This document shows, piece after piece, positions 18,011 to 26,305 of a DNA stretch of 64,000 nt (position 1 is the first letter of the stretch; the number at the start of each line of letters is the position of its first letter). Under the pieces are notes generated by a model. The model was not told the DNA's origin. It ran no database searches and was given only the letters and a program-made list of their open reading frames with translations. The DNA lies in the NCBI RefSeq assembly GCF_900142735.1, contig NZ_FRBY01000005.1, forward strand, positions 434,001 to 498,000, read 5' to 3'. This DNA is from Flavobacterium saccharophilum. Lineage in GTDB: Bacteria; Bacteroidota; Bacteroidia; Flavobacteriales; Flavobacteriaceae. The position numbers and the translations under genes were made by a program.

Positions 18011-18558
18011 TAAAATAAACTATTACATTTTTCAATAAAGGGAAGAATTTGGTCCTTTTCAGAAACAATTGCGTCTTTTAAATCCATTCCCCAATCAATA
18101 TTCAATGAAGGATCGTGATACTTGATTCCACCTTCAGAAGCTTTATTATAAAACTGATCGCATTTGTACATTACCGATGCCGTTTCACTGATAACTGAAA
18201 AGCCGTGAGCAAATCCTTTTGGTACCAAAAGTTGTTTTTTGTTTTCGGACGACAATAATACACTAAATGACTTTCCAAAAGTAGGAGAATCTTTTCTTAA
18301 ATCTACTGCAACATCAATAATTTCACCTTCTAAAACACGTACTAATTTCGTTTGTGCAAAAGGTGGGTTTTGATAATGCAAACCTCTTAGAGTTCCTTTT
18401 TTAGAAAAAGATTGATTGTCTTGCACGAAATCTATAGCGATTCCTAAATCTTCAAATTTAGTTTTACTGTAAGATTCAAAAAAATAACCTCTTTCATCTC
18501 CAAAGACAGTCGGCTCTACTACTACTAAATCTTTTATAAATGTTTTTTCTATGTTCAT
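18010..18558 (-). CDS. rfbC: dTDP-4-dehydrorhamnose 3,5-epimerase
   Basis: 182 aa cupin with the RmlC core: FGDERGYFFESY at 19-30, the catalytic RGLHYQ near 59-64, KLVRVLEGEIIDVAVDLRKDSPTFG, and VPKGFAHGFSV. It epimerises C3 and C5 of dTDP-4-keto-6-deoxyglucose. With rfbA and rfbD beside it, L-rhamnose is almost certainly part of this polysaccharide. Confidence 0.97.
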   Translation of the reverse strand: MNIEKTFIKDLVVVEPTVFGDERGYFFESYSKTKFEDLGIAIDFVQDNQSFSKKGTLRGLHYQNPPFAQTKLVRVLEGEIIDVAVDLRKDSPTFGKSFSVLLSSENKKQLLVPKGFAHGFSVISETASVMYKCDQFYNKASEGGIKYHDPSLNIDWGMDLKDAIVSEKDQILPFIEKCNSLF

Positions 18559-18592
18559 ATTATTTTAAACCTTGTATCTATTTAGAATTATC

Positions 18593-19738
18593 TTATCTTT
18601 TATTAAAAAAATCATAAACGACTAATTTAATTCTTTCTCTTTCACCATCAGTTAGATTAGAACCTGAAGGCAAACATAAACCGTTTTCGAATAATTTTTC
18701 TGCGATATTCTCTCCATAGTAAGGATATTTAGAAAATATAGGCTGTAAATGCATTGGTTTCCATAATGGTCTACTTTCAATATTAGCTTTTTCAAAAGCT
18801 AATCTCAAGCCTTCAGTAGTCTTCCCATTAGTCTTTGCAGGATCTATCGTAATTGCGGATAACCAATGATTAGAATAATAATCTTGATTCGGTTCTGTTA
18901 AAATGGCAATGCCATCAATATCTTCAAAATAACTTGTGTAAAAATTATGCATCTCTCGTCTTAATTCCACATGCAAATCTAAAATTTCCATCTGCCCACG
19001 GCCAATACCTGCACAAATATTACTCATTCTATAGTTATACCCAACTTCACTATGTTGATAATGTGGAGCGTCATCTCTTGCCTGTGTAGAAAGAAAAACT
19101 GCTTTATCTTTCGTTTCCTTGTTTTTTGTAACAATTGCTCCACCTCCAGAGGTAGTAATAATTTTATTTCCATTAAATGAAAGAACTCCAATTTCTCCAA
19201 AGGTGCCGCATTTCTGATTTTTATAATGACTTCCCAAAGCTTCTGCACTATCTTCTAATACAGGAATGTCATATTTTACAGCGATGGCATTGATTTCTTG
19301 CACTTTATAAGGCATTCCGTAAAGATGTACCGCTATAATTACTTTTGGTTTTTTACCTTTTGAAATTCGGTCAATAATTGCATTTTCTAAAGCTTTTGGG
19401 CAAAGATTCCAAGTATCTGCCTCACTATCAACAAAAACAGGAATTGCCCCTAAGTACATTATTGGGTTTGCTGATGCTGAGAAAGTCATACTTTGACAAA
19501 TGACCTCATCGCCAGCTTTAACTCCCAACAAAATTAATCCTAAATGAATTGCAGCAGTTCCTGAACTTAGTGCACCAATTTGAACTTCTTCTTGCAAGTA
19601 ATTTTCTAAATCTTTTTCAAAACCATTTACATTTGGGCCTAAAGGTGCAATCCAATTTGTTTCAAAAGCCTCTTGCACATATTTTTGTTCAGTTCCACCC
19701 ATATGCGGAGAGGATAACCATATTTTTGCGTTATTCAT
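18593..19738 (-). CDS. DegT/DnrJ/EryC1-family sugar aminotransferase, PglE-like
   Basis: 381 aa. IWLSSPHMGGTEQKYV at 6-21 and WIAPLGPNV at 29-37 are typical of UDP-4-keto-6-deoxy-GlcNAc aminotransferases (PglE, LegC type). LSSGTAAIHL at 58-67 and EDSAEALGS at 162-170 contact PLP, and SFNGNK at 187-192 gives the Schiff-base K192. With the dehydratase at 14164 it should make UDP-GlcNAc-derived 4-amino-4,6-dideoxy sugar (UDP-QuiNAc4N). Three nt upstream lies the matching acyltransferase. Assignment to a 4-amination is good; the exact stereochemistry is inferred. Confidence 0.9.
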   Translation of the reverse strand: MNNAKIWLSSPHMGGTEQKYVQEAFETNWIAPLGPNVNGFEKDLENYLQEEVQIGALSSGTAAIHLGLILLGVKAGDEVICQSMTFSASANPIMYLGAIPVFVDSEADTWNLCPKALENAIIDRISKGKKPKVIIAVHLYGMPYKVQEINAIAVKYDIPVLEDSAEALGSHYKNQKCGTFGEIGVLSFNGNKIITTSGGGAIVTKNKETKDKAVFLSTQARDDAPHYQHSEVGYNYRMSNICAGIGRGQMEILDLHVELRREMHNFYTSYFEDIDGIAILTEPNQDYYSNHWLSAITIDPAKTNGKTTEGLRLAFEKANIESRPLWKPMHLQPIFSKYPYYGENIAEKLFENGLCLPSGSNLTDGERERIKLVVYDFFNKR

Positions 19739-19741
19739 TTT

Positions 19742-20392
19742 TTAAAATATTTTTTTTGCTGGATTACCAAAATATGTTCCTTCAGTTTTTAAAGATTTTA
19801 AAACTACAGAACCAGCTCCAATTCTTGTATTATCTGGTATTTTTACGCCTGGCAATATAACTGCATTTGAACCAATAAATACATTATTCCCTATCTGAGC
19901 TCCGCCACCAATATCAACATTTGCCATAATACTTGAGAAATTCCCAATTGCAACATCATGTCCTATTTGTGAGCCATTATTAATAAATACAAAATTTCCA
20001 ATTGTGGAGTCGCACGAAATGATCGCATAAGGAAATAATACCAGACCAATACCATATTTTGTTCGCTCACCAATATAACATGATTCATGAATATAATTGG
20101 AAATCGATATGTTCCTTTGGTTTAATTCTTTGAATAAATTGGCTTTAACAGTTCCGTCAGAAATTGCACAAATCACAGATTGATGATCTTTTATTTTTGT
20201 TAAATCGATCTGACCTAAAATTTTAAGACTAGTCTCAAATCCATTTAATGCATCTAAATTATTATCCATGAATCCTACTATTGATGCTTTCTTATTTGGA
20301 GAAATATTAAACCAACTTGCAACTTCTCTTGCTAATCCTCCAGCTCCCAAAATTATAAGTTCCGAATTATTGTATTGAGTATCCTCCATCAA
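19742..20392 (-). CDS. PglD-like amino-sugar N-acyltransferase
   Basis: 216 aa. An N-terminal nucleotide-sugar domain (LIILGAGGLAREVASWF, 12-28) precedes a left-handed beta-helix from about 100 with repeats such as FINNGSQIGHDVAIGNFSSIM; H145 is the equivalent of the catalytic histidine of PglD. PglD uses acetyl-CoA on the 4-amino group of UDP-QuiNAc4N. Here it overlaps the SDR gene by 26 nt and abuts an ACP/KAS III module, so its donor may instead be the hydroxy-acyl chain made by that module, either as acyl-ACP or acyl-CoA. That last point is inference. Confidence 0.87.
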   Translation of the reverse strand: MMEDTQYNNSELIILGAGGLAREVASWFNISPNKKASIVGFMDNNLDALNGFETSLKILGQIDLTKIKDHQSVICAISDGTVKANLFKELNQRNISISNYIHESCYIGERTKYGIGLVLFPYAIISCDSTIGNFVFINNGSQIGHDVAIGNFSSIMANVDIGGGAQIGNNVFIGSNAVILPGVKIPDNTRIGAGSVVLKSLKTEGTYFGNPAKKIF

Positions 20393-21104
20393 TTTTTATA
20401 TTTTGACCTGTTATCCATTTACTAAAATCTGAAAGCAAAAAAGCTATTGTGGGAACAATATCCTCCACATTACCAATCCCTAAAGGATGCATGTCCTTAA
20501 TTCGTTGAATATTTTCTGCGTCAATTTGAGAAAATAATTTCTCTGTCATTGGCGTGTTTACAACACCTGGCGAAATTGCATTGATTCTAAAATTTCTTTT
20601 TGCTAATTCTAACGCTGATGCTTTAACTACTCCTAAAACAGCTGCCTTTGTAGCACAGTATCCTATTTTACCTGGTTGCCCCAATTCTCCCATCACTGAA
20701 GACAAATAAACAACGCTTGCTCCGTCATTTGAATATTTTTTTTTAGAAAAATTTCTCAATAATTCTATTCCAGAAAAAACATTGATATCAAATATCCTTT
20801 TTACATTGTCAGGATTGTACATGGTTAAAGGCAAAGTTTCTTCAATTCCTGCACAATGAACAAAACCGTCAAATTTTTCACCTGCTAAAGCTTCATCAAA
20901 TATTTTAGAATAGTTATGGAACTCGTTTAAGTCTAATAGTACAAATTTTAATTTATTTCCACCTTTAGCAATAAGATTAGCTATTTTGCTTTTCTCTCTG
21001 CCAATTGCAATGACACTGCAATCTTTACCTATTAAAAAATCACAAAGAGCTAAACCAATTCCTGAAGTTGCACCTGTAATTAATATTTTTTTATTTTGTA
21101 TCAT
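20367..21104 (-). CDS. SDR-family ketoreductase, FabG-like
   Basis: 245 aa classical SDR. TGATSGIG at 10-17 binds NAD(P)H, N108 is in the INVFSG motif, S135/S136 in YLSSV, and Y149-x3-K153 in YCATK complete the catalytic set. SPGVVNTPM and the C-terminal GQNIKIDGGYS match FabG. In this module it would reduce a 3-oxoacyl-ACP or -CoA to the 3-hydroxyacyl form. No dehydratase (FabA/Z) or enoyl reductase is nearby, so the hydroxyl would be kept. Its stop is inside the acyltransferase gene and its start overlaps the Rieske gene by 4 nt. Confidence 0.85.
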   Translation of the reverse strand: MIQNKKILITGATSGIGLALCDFLIGKDCSVIAIGREKSKIANLIAKGGNKLKFVLLDLNEFHNYSKIFDEALAGEKFDGFVHCAGIEETLPLTMYNPDNVKRIFDINVFSGIELLRNFSKKKYSNDGASVVYLSSVMGELGQPGKIGYCATKAAVLGVVKASALELAKRNFRINAISPGVVNTPMTEKLFSQIDAENIQRIKDMHPLGIGNVEDIVPTIAFLLSDFSKWITGQNIKIDGGYSIQ

Positions 21105-22174
21105 CCCAGATATATTTTATATTTTTGCTGAAAAAAAAGAACTCGTTGCTCTTCTTCACTTAATTCTCCATCATAAGACGAATACCTAACTCCTTTCTGA
21201 ACTTCCTCACAAATTACTTTATCTTCATCAAAAACTTTTCGGTTAAAATCTATTAAGCTTTGTTCATAAACTTTTTCTATTATAGATTCACTAGTATCTT
21301 GTTTCTTTGTCGTAAATACGTAACTTTTAAAAAGGGTTTTCTCTTCACTAATTGGAATTATATGAGACAAATTAAAGGAAATACCGTATGTGGATGAAAT
21401 GAGAATATTAGGGAAAATTATTAAATGTTTATATCCATCAATTTTATAATCCCTTTCTTGAAAGGATTTATGAACTTTTGCTTGTTTTCCTTCATTTTCT
21501 TTCACTAAAACTGGTGCATCCCATATTGAATGATCTTTGTTAAACGTGAAATTTAACCCCTCGGCACCTAATTTTTGAAAAGTTTCTGAATGAATTAAGG
21601 CTACATGATAACTTTCTAAAGTGTTTTCTACTACAATTTTCCAATTACAGTCAATCTCAATTTGATTTAAATCTATAAGCTTTCCAAAATTATTAGACAT
21701 CTCTTCTATTTGAGTATAGATTTCTCCTAAATAATCTCGCAAGGTAATATTACCTTCTTTTACCTTTAAAAATACCAAACTACCACAAATATCAATAGAA
21801 TATTCTTGAAGTTTAAGACATTCTAATTCCTCTTTTGTAAAATTAAAAAAAGGTTTTTTAGGAATACCAAAAGGAATTCCTTTGTCATTATAAGCCCATC
21901 CATGATACGGACACATTAAAGGCCTGTTTCCTTTTTTTTCAGTTTGGATAAGTGAATGCCTATGAGAACAAACATTTTTAAATGCTCTAATTTTTCCCTT
22001 TAAATTTTGTACTACAACTGGTACTCCCGAAACATCAGAAACAACAAAATCATTCAATTCAGTAAAATCTGACGTAAAACCTACAAAATTCCAAACTTCT
22101 GAAAAGAGTTTTTCTTTTTCGCTTTCAAAAGTTTCTTTTTTAAAATATTCAATTGGCTTTATTAAAGCTTTCAT
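21101..22174 (-). CDS. Rieske non-heme iron oxygenase, alpha-subunit type
   Basis: 357 aa. The Rieske [2Fe-2S] cluster ligands are C69-x-H71 and C88-x2-H91 (CSHRHS, CPYHGWAY). The mononuclear iron site is ESYHVALIH, giving H190 and H195, with D317 in EDKVICE as the likely third ligand; VQKG nearby also fits the GbcA/carnitine-oxygenase branch. These enzymes hydroxylate aliphatic substrates or cause oxidative demethylation, with electrons from a separate reductase; none is encoded nearby. Its place between the SDR and KAS III genes suggests it hydroxylates the acyl chain. Substrate is inferred. Confidence 0.88.
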   Translation of the reverse strand: MKALIKPIEYFKKETFESEKEKLFSEVWNFVGFTSDFTELNDFVVSDVSGVPVVVQNLKGKIRAFKNVCSHRHSLIQTEKKGNRPLMCPYHGWAYNDKGIPFGIPKKPFFNFTKEELECLKLQEYSIDICGSLVFLKVKEGNITLRDYLGEIYTQIEEMSNNFGKLIDLNQIEIDCNWKIVVENTLESYHVALIHSETFQKLGAEGLNFTFNKDHSIWDAPVLVKENEGKQAKVHKSFQERDYKIDGYKHLIIFPNILISSTYGISFNLSHIIPISEEKTLFKSYVFTTKKQDTSESIIEKVYEQSLIDFNRKVFDEDKVICEEVQKGVRYSSYDGELSEEEQRVLFFQQKYKIYLG

Positions 22175-22180
22175 TGGCTG

Positions 22181-23233
22181 TTATATTTCAATTATATCAA
22201 AGATTTTTGTTTTAGACAAATTTGTAATTAAATTTCCCCAATTTAGTCCTGAACCATATCCGCTCATTAAAATGTTTTGAGAATTATTTAATATTGTTTT
22301 ATTAGAACATATTAAAAGCGGAATAGAAACTCCACTAGTATTTCCAAAATCATTAATATTTAAAAGCATCTTCTCTTTCTCTACCTTTAACTGCGAAGCA
22401 ATTTGCTTGATTATAAACTGATTGGACTGATGAAGTAGGAAATAATTAATTTCATTCTTCTCTATATTACTTTTCTTTAATAACTCTTCAATACTAATTG
22501 AAATTTCTCTCAGAGTAAAATCGAAAACTTTTGGCCCATTCATTGTCAAATTAAGCTTATTTTTTTTGTTCCCATTTTCATCTTTTATAGCGTTAAGACT
22601 TTCTGCTGTGATTTGATTTCGATATCCGCCATCTGGTATTTCAATTGCACTGGCATTATGACCATCTGAAAAGAAATTTAAAAATGTTGTGTTATTATTT
22701 AAATCTCCTGCGCTTACAATAACAGCAGCTGCACCATCTCCAAATAACATGGCAGTACTTCTATCTTTTACAGAAATTATTTTAGACAATGTCTCTGCTA
22801 CAATAAAAAGCACTTTTCCTTTTTTTAAAGATTTAGCAAATGAAAATGCCGTACTTAAGCCTTGAATAAATCCCGCACATCCAGCATTAATATCCAGGCA
22901 TAAAATTTCTTTTTTCAGACCTAGTTTATCTTGTAAAATATTAGATGTAAATGGAATTTTATAATCTGGTGTTTGACTTAAAAAAATTAGACATTCAATC
23001 TCTTCTTTACTAACCTGATTTTGTCTAATTAAATTTAAAGCAGCAGCATAACCTAAGTCTGAGGCAGTAATACTGTCATCAGCCCAACGTCTTTCAAAGA
23101 TCCCAACCGTTTTTTCAAAGACCCTAAGCTCTTTTGGGGATAATAATTCTTCAAAGAAATCATTTGAAATTTTTCTTTTTGGAACACAAGCACTAATTGC
23201 TTCGATTGCTACACCATGAAATTCCTGAAACAT
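22181..23233 (-). CDS. Beta-ketoacyl-ACP synthase III-like enzyme (first of two)
   Basis: 350 aa, FabH fold with intact catalytic triad: C119 in INAGCAGF, H268 in LHQSN, N298 in FGNTSGVSIP. GDGAAAVIVS at 165-174 is the usual KAS III loop. An insertion near 180-228 (KDENGNKKNKL) is not in E. coli FabH. It would condense a short acyl-CoA with malonyl-ACP. It is separated from the ACP gene by 1 nt. Housekeeping FabH is unlikely, because this gene is inside the glycan operon and has a paralogue two genes away. Confidence 0.88.
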   Translation of the reverse strand: MFQEFHGVAIEAISACVPKRKISNDFFEELLSPKELRVFEKTVGIFERRWADDSITASDLGYAAALNLIRQNQVSKEEIECLIFLSQTPDYKIPFTSNILQDKLGLKKEILCLDINAGCAGFIQGLSTAFSFAKSLKKGKVLFIVAETLSKIISVKDRSTAMLFGDGAAAVIVSAGDLNNNTTFLNFFSDGHNASAIEIPDGGYRNQITAESLNAIKDENGNKKNKLNLTMNGPKVFDFTLREISISIEELLKKSNIEKNEINYFLLHQSNQFIIKQIASQLKVEKEKMLLNINDFGNTSGVSIPLLICSNKTILNNSQNILMSGYGSGLNWGNLITNLSKTKIFDIIEI

Positions 23234-23234
23234 A

Positions 23235-23465
23235 TTAGTTGAATTTATCTAAACCTATTCTTTCTATCAAAGATTCTACAGTGGTTATCTCGTTTAAGTC
23301 ATCAGCATTTAGAGTTACTCCAAATTCATTAGACACATAACCAATTAAAACCATAGCCGCCATAGAATCCCATTCGTCTAAATCCTTAAGATTCGTTGCA
23401 CTTTCCAATGTAGTTTCAATTTCTAATTCTTCCGCTAATCCTGAAATAAAATCAACTTTTTTCAT
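23235..23465 (-). CDS. Acyl carrier protein
   Basis: 76 aa, acidic. The phosphopantetheine site is S34 in DEWDSMAAM, with DSM in place of the DSL of FabD-type ACPs, which is common for dedicated secondary-pathway carriers. Helix III contains DLNEITTVESL. Genes for KAS III enzymes flank it at 1 and 4 nt. It would carry malonyl and growing acyl groups during synthesis of the sugar's acyl substituent. Confidence 0.92.
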   Translation of the reverse strand: MKKVDFISGLAEELEIETTLESATNLKDLDEWDSMAAMVLIGYVSNEFGVTLNADDLNEITTVESLIERIGLDKFN

Positions 23466-23469
23466 AATT

Positions 23470-24471
23470 TTATAATTTACTTTTAATTTTTATTAGTCCT
23501 CCTGACCAAGAAAGTCCGACACCAAATCCAACAATTATTATAGTTGATTCACTATTAATAAATTCACTATATTTTTTTAAAGCAATAGGAATAGTACAGG
23601 AAACTGTATTTCCTCCATCTTCCAAATCTATAAAAAACTTATCGCTTTCAATTTTTAATCTTTTACGCATAAAGTTCAACATATAAGCATTTGCCTGATG
23701 AAAAACAAACTGATCTATATTATCAATATCCTTACTATTTATCTGGATTATTTCCTTTGTGAAATTAGGTACAACTTCATTTGTAAAATTAAATACTTCT
23801 GGTCCATTCATATATAAATGGTTATCAGTATAACTATTATCTGTACCATAGACAATTTCTGGTGCATCTGGGCTATAAGAAAATCTACTGGCTCCATTTT
23901 TCACAATTAATTTATCGTAACCTGAACCATCAGTACCAAATAAGAATTCTCCAATCCCATCTATTTCAGAATAAGAAATTATTGTAGCGGTTGCAGCATC
24001 TCCAAATATTGATCTATTAGACCTATCTTTTGGATGAAGATATTTTGAGTAGGTTTCTGCTGTTACTAGCAAGACATTCTTTACTTGTCCTGAACTAATT
24101 AATCCTTTTGCTAAGCTAACGCCGTAAGTATAACCCGAACAACCCAGATTAAAATCTAATGCTCCAATATTTTTTTTAATTCCTAATTTATCTTGTAAAA
24201 TACATGCTGTAGTAGGTAAAAAGTATTCAGGACTTTGTGTACAATATAAGATGTAATCTATCTCTTGCTTATCATATTTCTGAAAAAGCTTTTTACATGC
24301 TTTTAGAGCTAAATCGAAAGCAGTTTCTTCGTCTACCCAATATCTATTTTTTATACCAACTTTTTCTTCAAATTTTGAAAAATCATAATCTGGAAATATT
24401 TTTCCTAAATCTTCATTAGTAACTTTATTTTCAGGATAAACATATTCTATTGCCGTAATAATCGCACCCAT
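23470..24471 (-). CDS. Beta-ketoacyl-ACP synthase III-like enzyme (second of two)
   Basis: 333 aa with full KAS III triad: C111 in NLGCSGYTYG, H258 in FHQAN, N288 in GGNTVSCTIP. Only moderate similarity to the 22181 enzyme is apparent beyond the motifs, so the two likely use different primers. VDEETAFDLALKA and YCTQSPEYFLPTTAC are typical of KAS III homologues in LPS clusters. Two condensing enzymes and one ketoreductase would allow two rounds of extension without dehydration. It lies 2 nt upstream of the phosphoglycosyl transferase stop-start junction side, within the same operon. Confidence 0.88.
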   Translation of the reverse strand: MGAIITAIEYVYPENKVTNEDLGKIFPDYDFSKFEEKVGIKNRYWVDEETAFDLALKACKKLFQKYDKQEIDYILYCTQSPEYFLPTTACILQDKLGIKKNIGALDFNLGCSGYTYGVSLAKGLISSGQVKNVLLVTAETYSKYLHPKDRSNRSIFGDAATATIISYSEIDGIGEFLFGTDGSGYDKLIVKNGASRFSYSPDAPEIVYGTDNSYTDNHLYMNGPEVFNFTNEVVPNFTKEIIQINSKDIDNIDQFVFHQANAYMLNFMRKRLKIESDKFFIDLEDGGNTVSCTIPIALKKYSEFINSESTIIIVGFGVGLSWSGGLIKIKSKL

Positions 24472-24473
24472 AA

Positions 24474-25076
24474 TTAATTTCCTTTAAAAGGTTCTGTTGT
24501 TGCAACATCTTTTGCATTAATTCCCTCCGATTTAAAAACCTTCAAAATCGTCAAAAATAATATTTTAAAATCTAAGAAAAAGCTAAAATTATTTACGTAC
24601 CAAACATCATACTCAAATTTTTTATCCCAAGAAATTGCATTTCTACCATTTACCTGTGCCCAGCCAGTTATTCCTGGTCTAACATTATGACGTTGCTTTT
24701 GAAAATTGCTATATAATGGCAGATATTGTGGTAATAAGGGTCTCGGGCCAATTAAGCTCATATCTCCTTTCAACACATTAATTAATTGAGGAAGCTCATC
24801 AAGAGATGTTTTTCTCACAAACACACCAACTTTAGTCAATCGTTCAGCATCTGACAATAAATTTCCATGAAAATCTTTTTTGTCATTCATAGTTTTAAAC
24901 TTAATGATTTTAAAAATACTTCCATTTAATCCTGGACGCTCTTGAAAGAAAAAAGGTTTGCCTTGATTAGCGAAATATAAACCAATAGTTACAATGATAA
25001 ATAATGGACTCAATAGACATAGACCTATTAACGTCAAAACAAAATCAAATATCCTTTTTAAAATAGTTTTATACAT
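24474..25076 (-). CDS. Phosphoglycosyl transferase, PglC-like (initiating enzyme)
   Basis: 200 aa, the size of the small monotopic PglC class. One N-terminal hydrophobic helix (about 11-36) has S23-P24, the pair that breaks the re-entrant helix in PglC, and the catalytic Asp-Glu dyad falls at D93-E94 (SLDELPQ). SLIGPRPL and PGITGWAQVNGR are the conserved bacterial sugar transferase blocks. It moves a phospho-sugar from UDP to undecaprenyl phosphate to start each repeat unit. Its similarity to PglC and neighbours suggest UDP-QuiNAc4N-acyl (or diNAcBac) as first sugar. It overlaps the next GT4 gene by 19 nt. Confidence 0.92.
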   Translation of the reverse strand: MYKTILKRIFDFVLTLIGLCLLSPLFIIVTIGLYFANQGKPFFFQERPGLNGSIFKIIKFKTMNDKKDFHGNLLSDAERLTKVGVFVRKTSLDELPQLINVLKGDMSLIGPRPLLPQYLPLYSNFQKQRHNVRPGITGWAQVNGRNAISWDKKFEYDVWYVNNFSFFLDFKILFLTILKVFKSEGINAKDVATTEPFKGN

Positions 25077-26224
25077 TTTTTTTCTAAACTTTTATACTGT
25101 GCTAAAATAGCATTCCAAACAATTTTTTGTTCATAGCGAGAAGTAATCATACTCCGTGCATTTGTTTCCAATACGGAATAATAATCTTTGTCTGTCGATA
25201 TTTTAGTCATTGCATTAAAAATAGCGATCTCATCCTTTACAGGGATAATTATTCCGTTTTCCTCTTCAATTATTATTTCATTAGAACCATTAATATTAGT
25301 TACAATGCACGGCAGACCCATTGCTCCAGCTTGTAATACTACATTTGGGAAACCCTCACGATGGCTCGGAAATACAAGAACATCACTAATTGCAAAATAA
25401 GGGCGTACATCTTGCTGAAAACCTACCGTAATAATAGTATTGCATTCTTTTATGACTTTTATAGTTTCAATATTTAGAGGGTCTAAATCATTTTCGAAAG
25501 GTCCAACTAATAGCAGCTTTACGTTTTTACGAACAGATTGAAATCTTAAAAAAGCTACAATAAGTTCGTTAATACCTTTATCTCTAACCAAACGACCTAC
25601 AAAAATAAAAACAAAATCATCTTCAAAAATCCCAAGTTTTTTTCTCAACTCATTTTTTTCATCTAAGTTATACAATTTAGGATCAAAATAATTTTCATCT
25701 ATTCCATTGACATTACCATTTCCAATTACTTCTAACGGTTTATTTGTAATTTTGTAATTTATTAAATCATTCCTAACCCCCTTACCCTCAGGGTAAACAT
25801 CTGTAGCACAATAACATAATAATTTATCCATATTAATTAATAATACTTGCATAAATCCCTTACGAGAAGGAAAAATAAGCCCCGTAAAAGTATGTATTCT
25901 TATAGGTACTCCCGCCATTTTTCCTGCTATCATTGTTAAAAGTCCAGCCTTAGGAGTTATTGAATGCACAATTAATGGTTTTTGTTTTTTAAAGTATCTA
26001 TATAACCTCCACAAAGATTTCAAATCCTTTATTGGGGCTATCTGCCGTTGCATTTCTATACCAAATACTCTAACTTTTTCTCTTTCTTTTAATTCTACAA
26101 GAAATTCATCTTTCCCAGATATAGCTGTAACATCATAATATTCATTTAAAAACTGTAATTGTCCTTTAAGAAGTACATTTAAAGATACCGGAATTGTTGC
26201 CGTTCTAAAAAGTATGGATTTCAT
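25058..26224 (-). CDS. Glycosyltransferase family 4 (PglA-like)
   Basis: 388 aa GT-B enzyme. The donor-binding half has FVGRLVRDKGINELI near 212-226 and the E-x7-E block HREGFPNVVLQAGAMGLP near 288-305, followed by ITNINGSNE-like residues that bind the nucleotide. HSITPKAGLL near 84-93 is the family's acceptor motif. PglA and PglC homologues commonly pair: PglC starts on undecaprenyl phosphate and PglA adds the second sugar, which is the natural reading here. The second sugar is unknown. Confidence 0.88.
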   Translation of the reverse strand: MKSILFRTATIPVSLNVLLKGQLQFLNEYYDVTAISGKDEFLVELKEREKVRVFGIEMQRQIAPIKDLKSLWRLYRYFKKQKPLIVHSITPKAGLLTMIAGKMAGVPIRIHTFTGLIFPSRKGFMQVLLINMDKLLCYCATDVYPEGKGVRNDLINYKITNKPLEVIGNGNVNGIDENYFDPKLYNLDEKNELRKKLGIFEDDFVFIFVGRLVRDKGINELIVAFLRFQSVRKNVKLLLVGPFENDLDPLNIETIKVIKECNTIITVGFQQDVRPYFAISDVLVFPSHREGFPNVVLQAGAMGLPCIVTNINGSNEIIIEEENGIIIPVKDEIAIFNAMTKISTDKDYYSVLETNARSMITSRYEQKIVWNAILAQYKSLEKKCIKLF

Positions 26225-26305
26225 TTATTTATTAATTTTCTTTCAAATATTGTAAAACATAAAATACTAATGTTTTTTTTAAATTATTTATTGACTAAAT
26301 AATTA

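Noticed and set aside
19024..19248. A 74-aa minus-strand frame within the PglE-like aminotransferase
   Set aside because: Out-of-frame shadow of a well-conserved gene.
19549..19860. A 103-aa plus-strand frame
   Set aside because: Antisense to the aminotransferase and acyltransferase genes; low-complexity F/L composition typical of the complement of AT-rich coding DNA.
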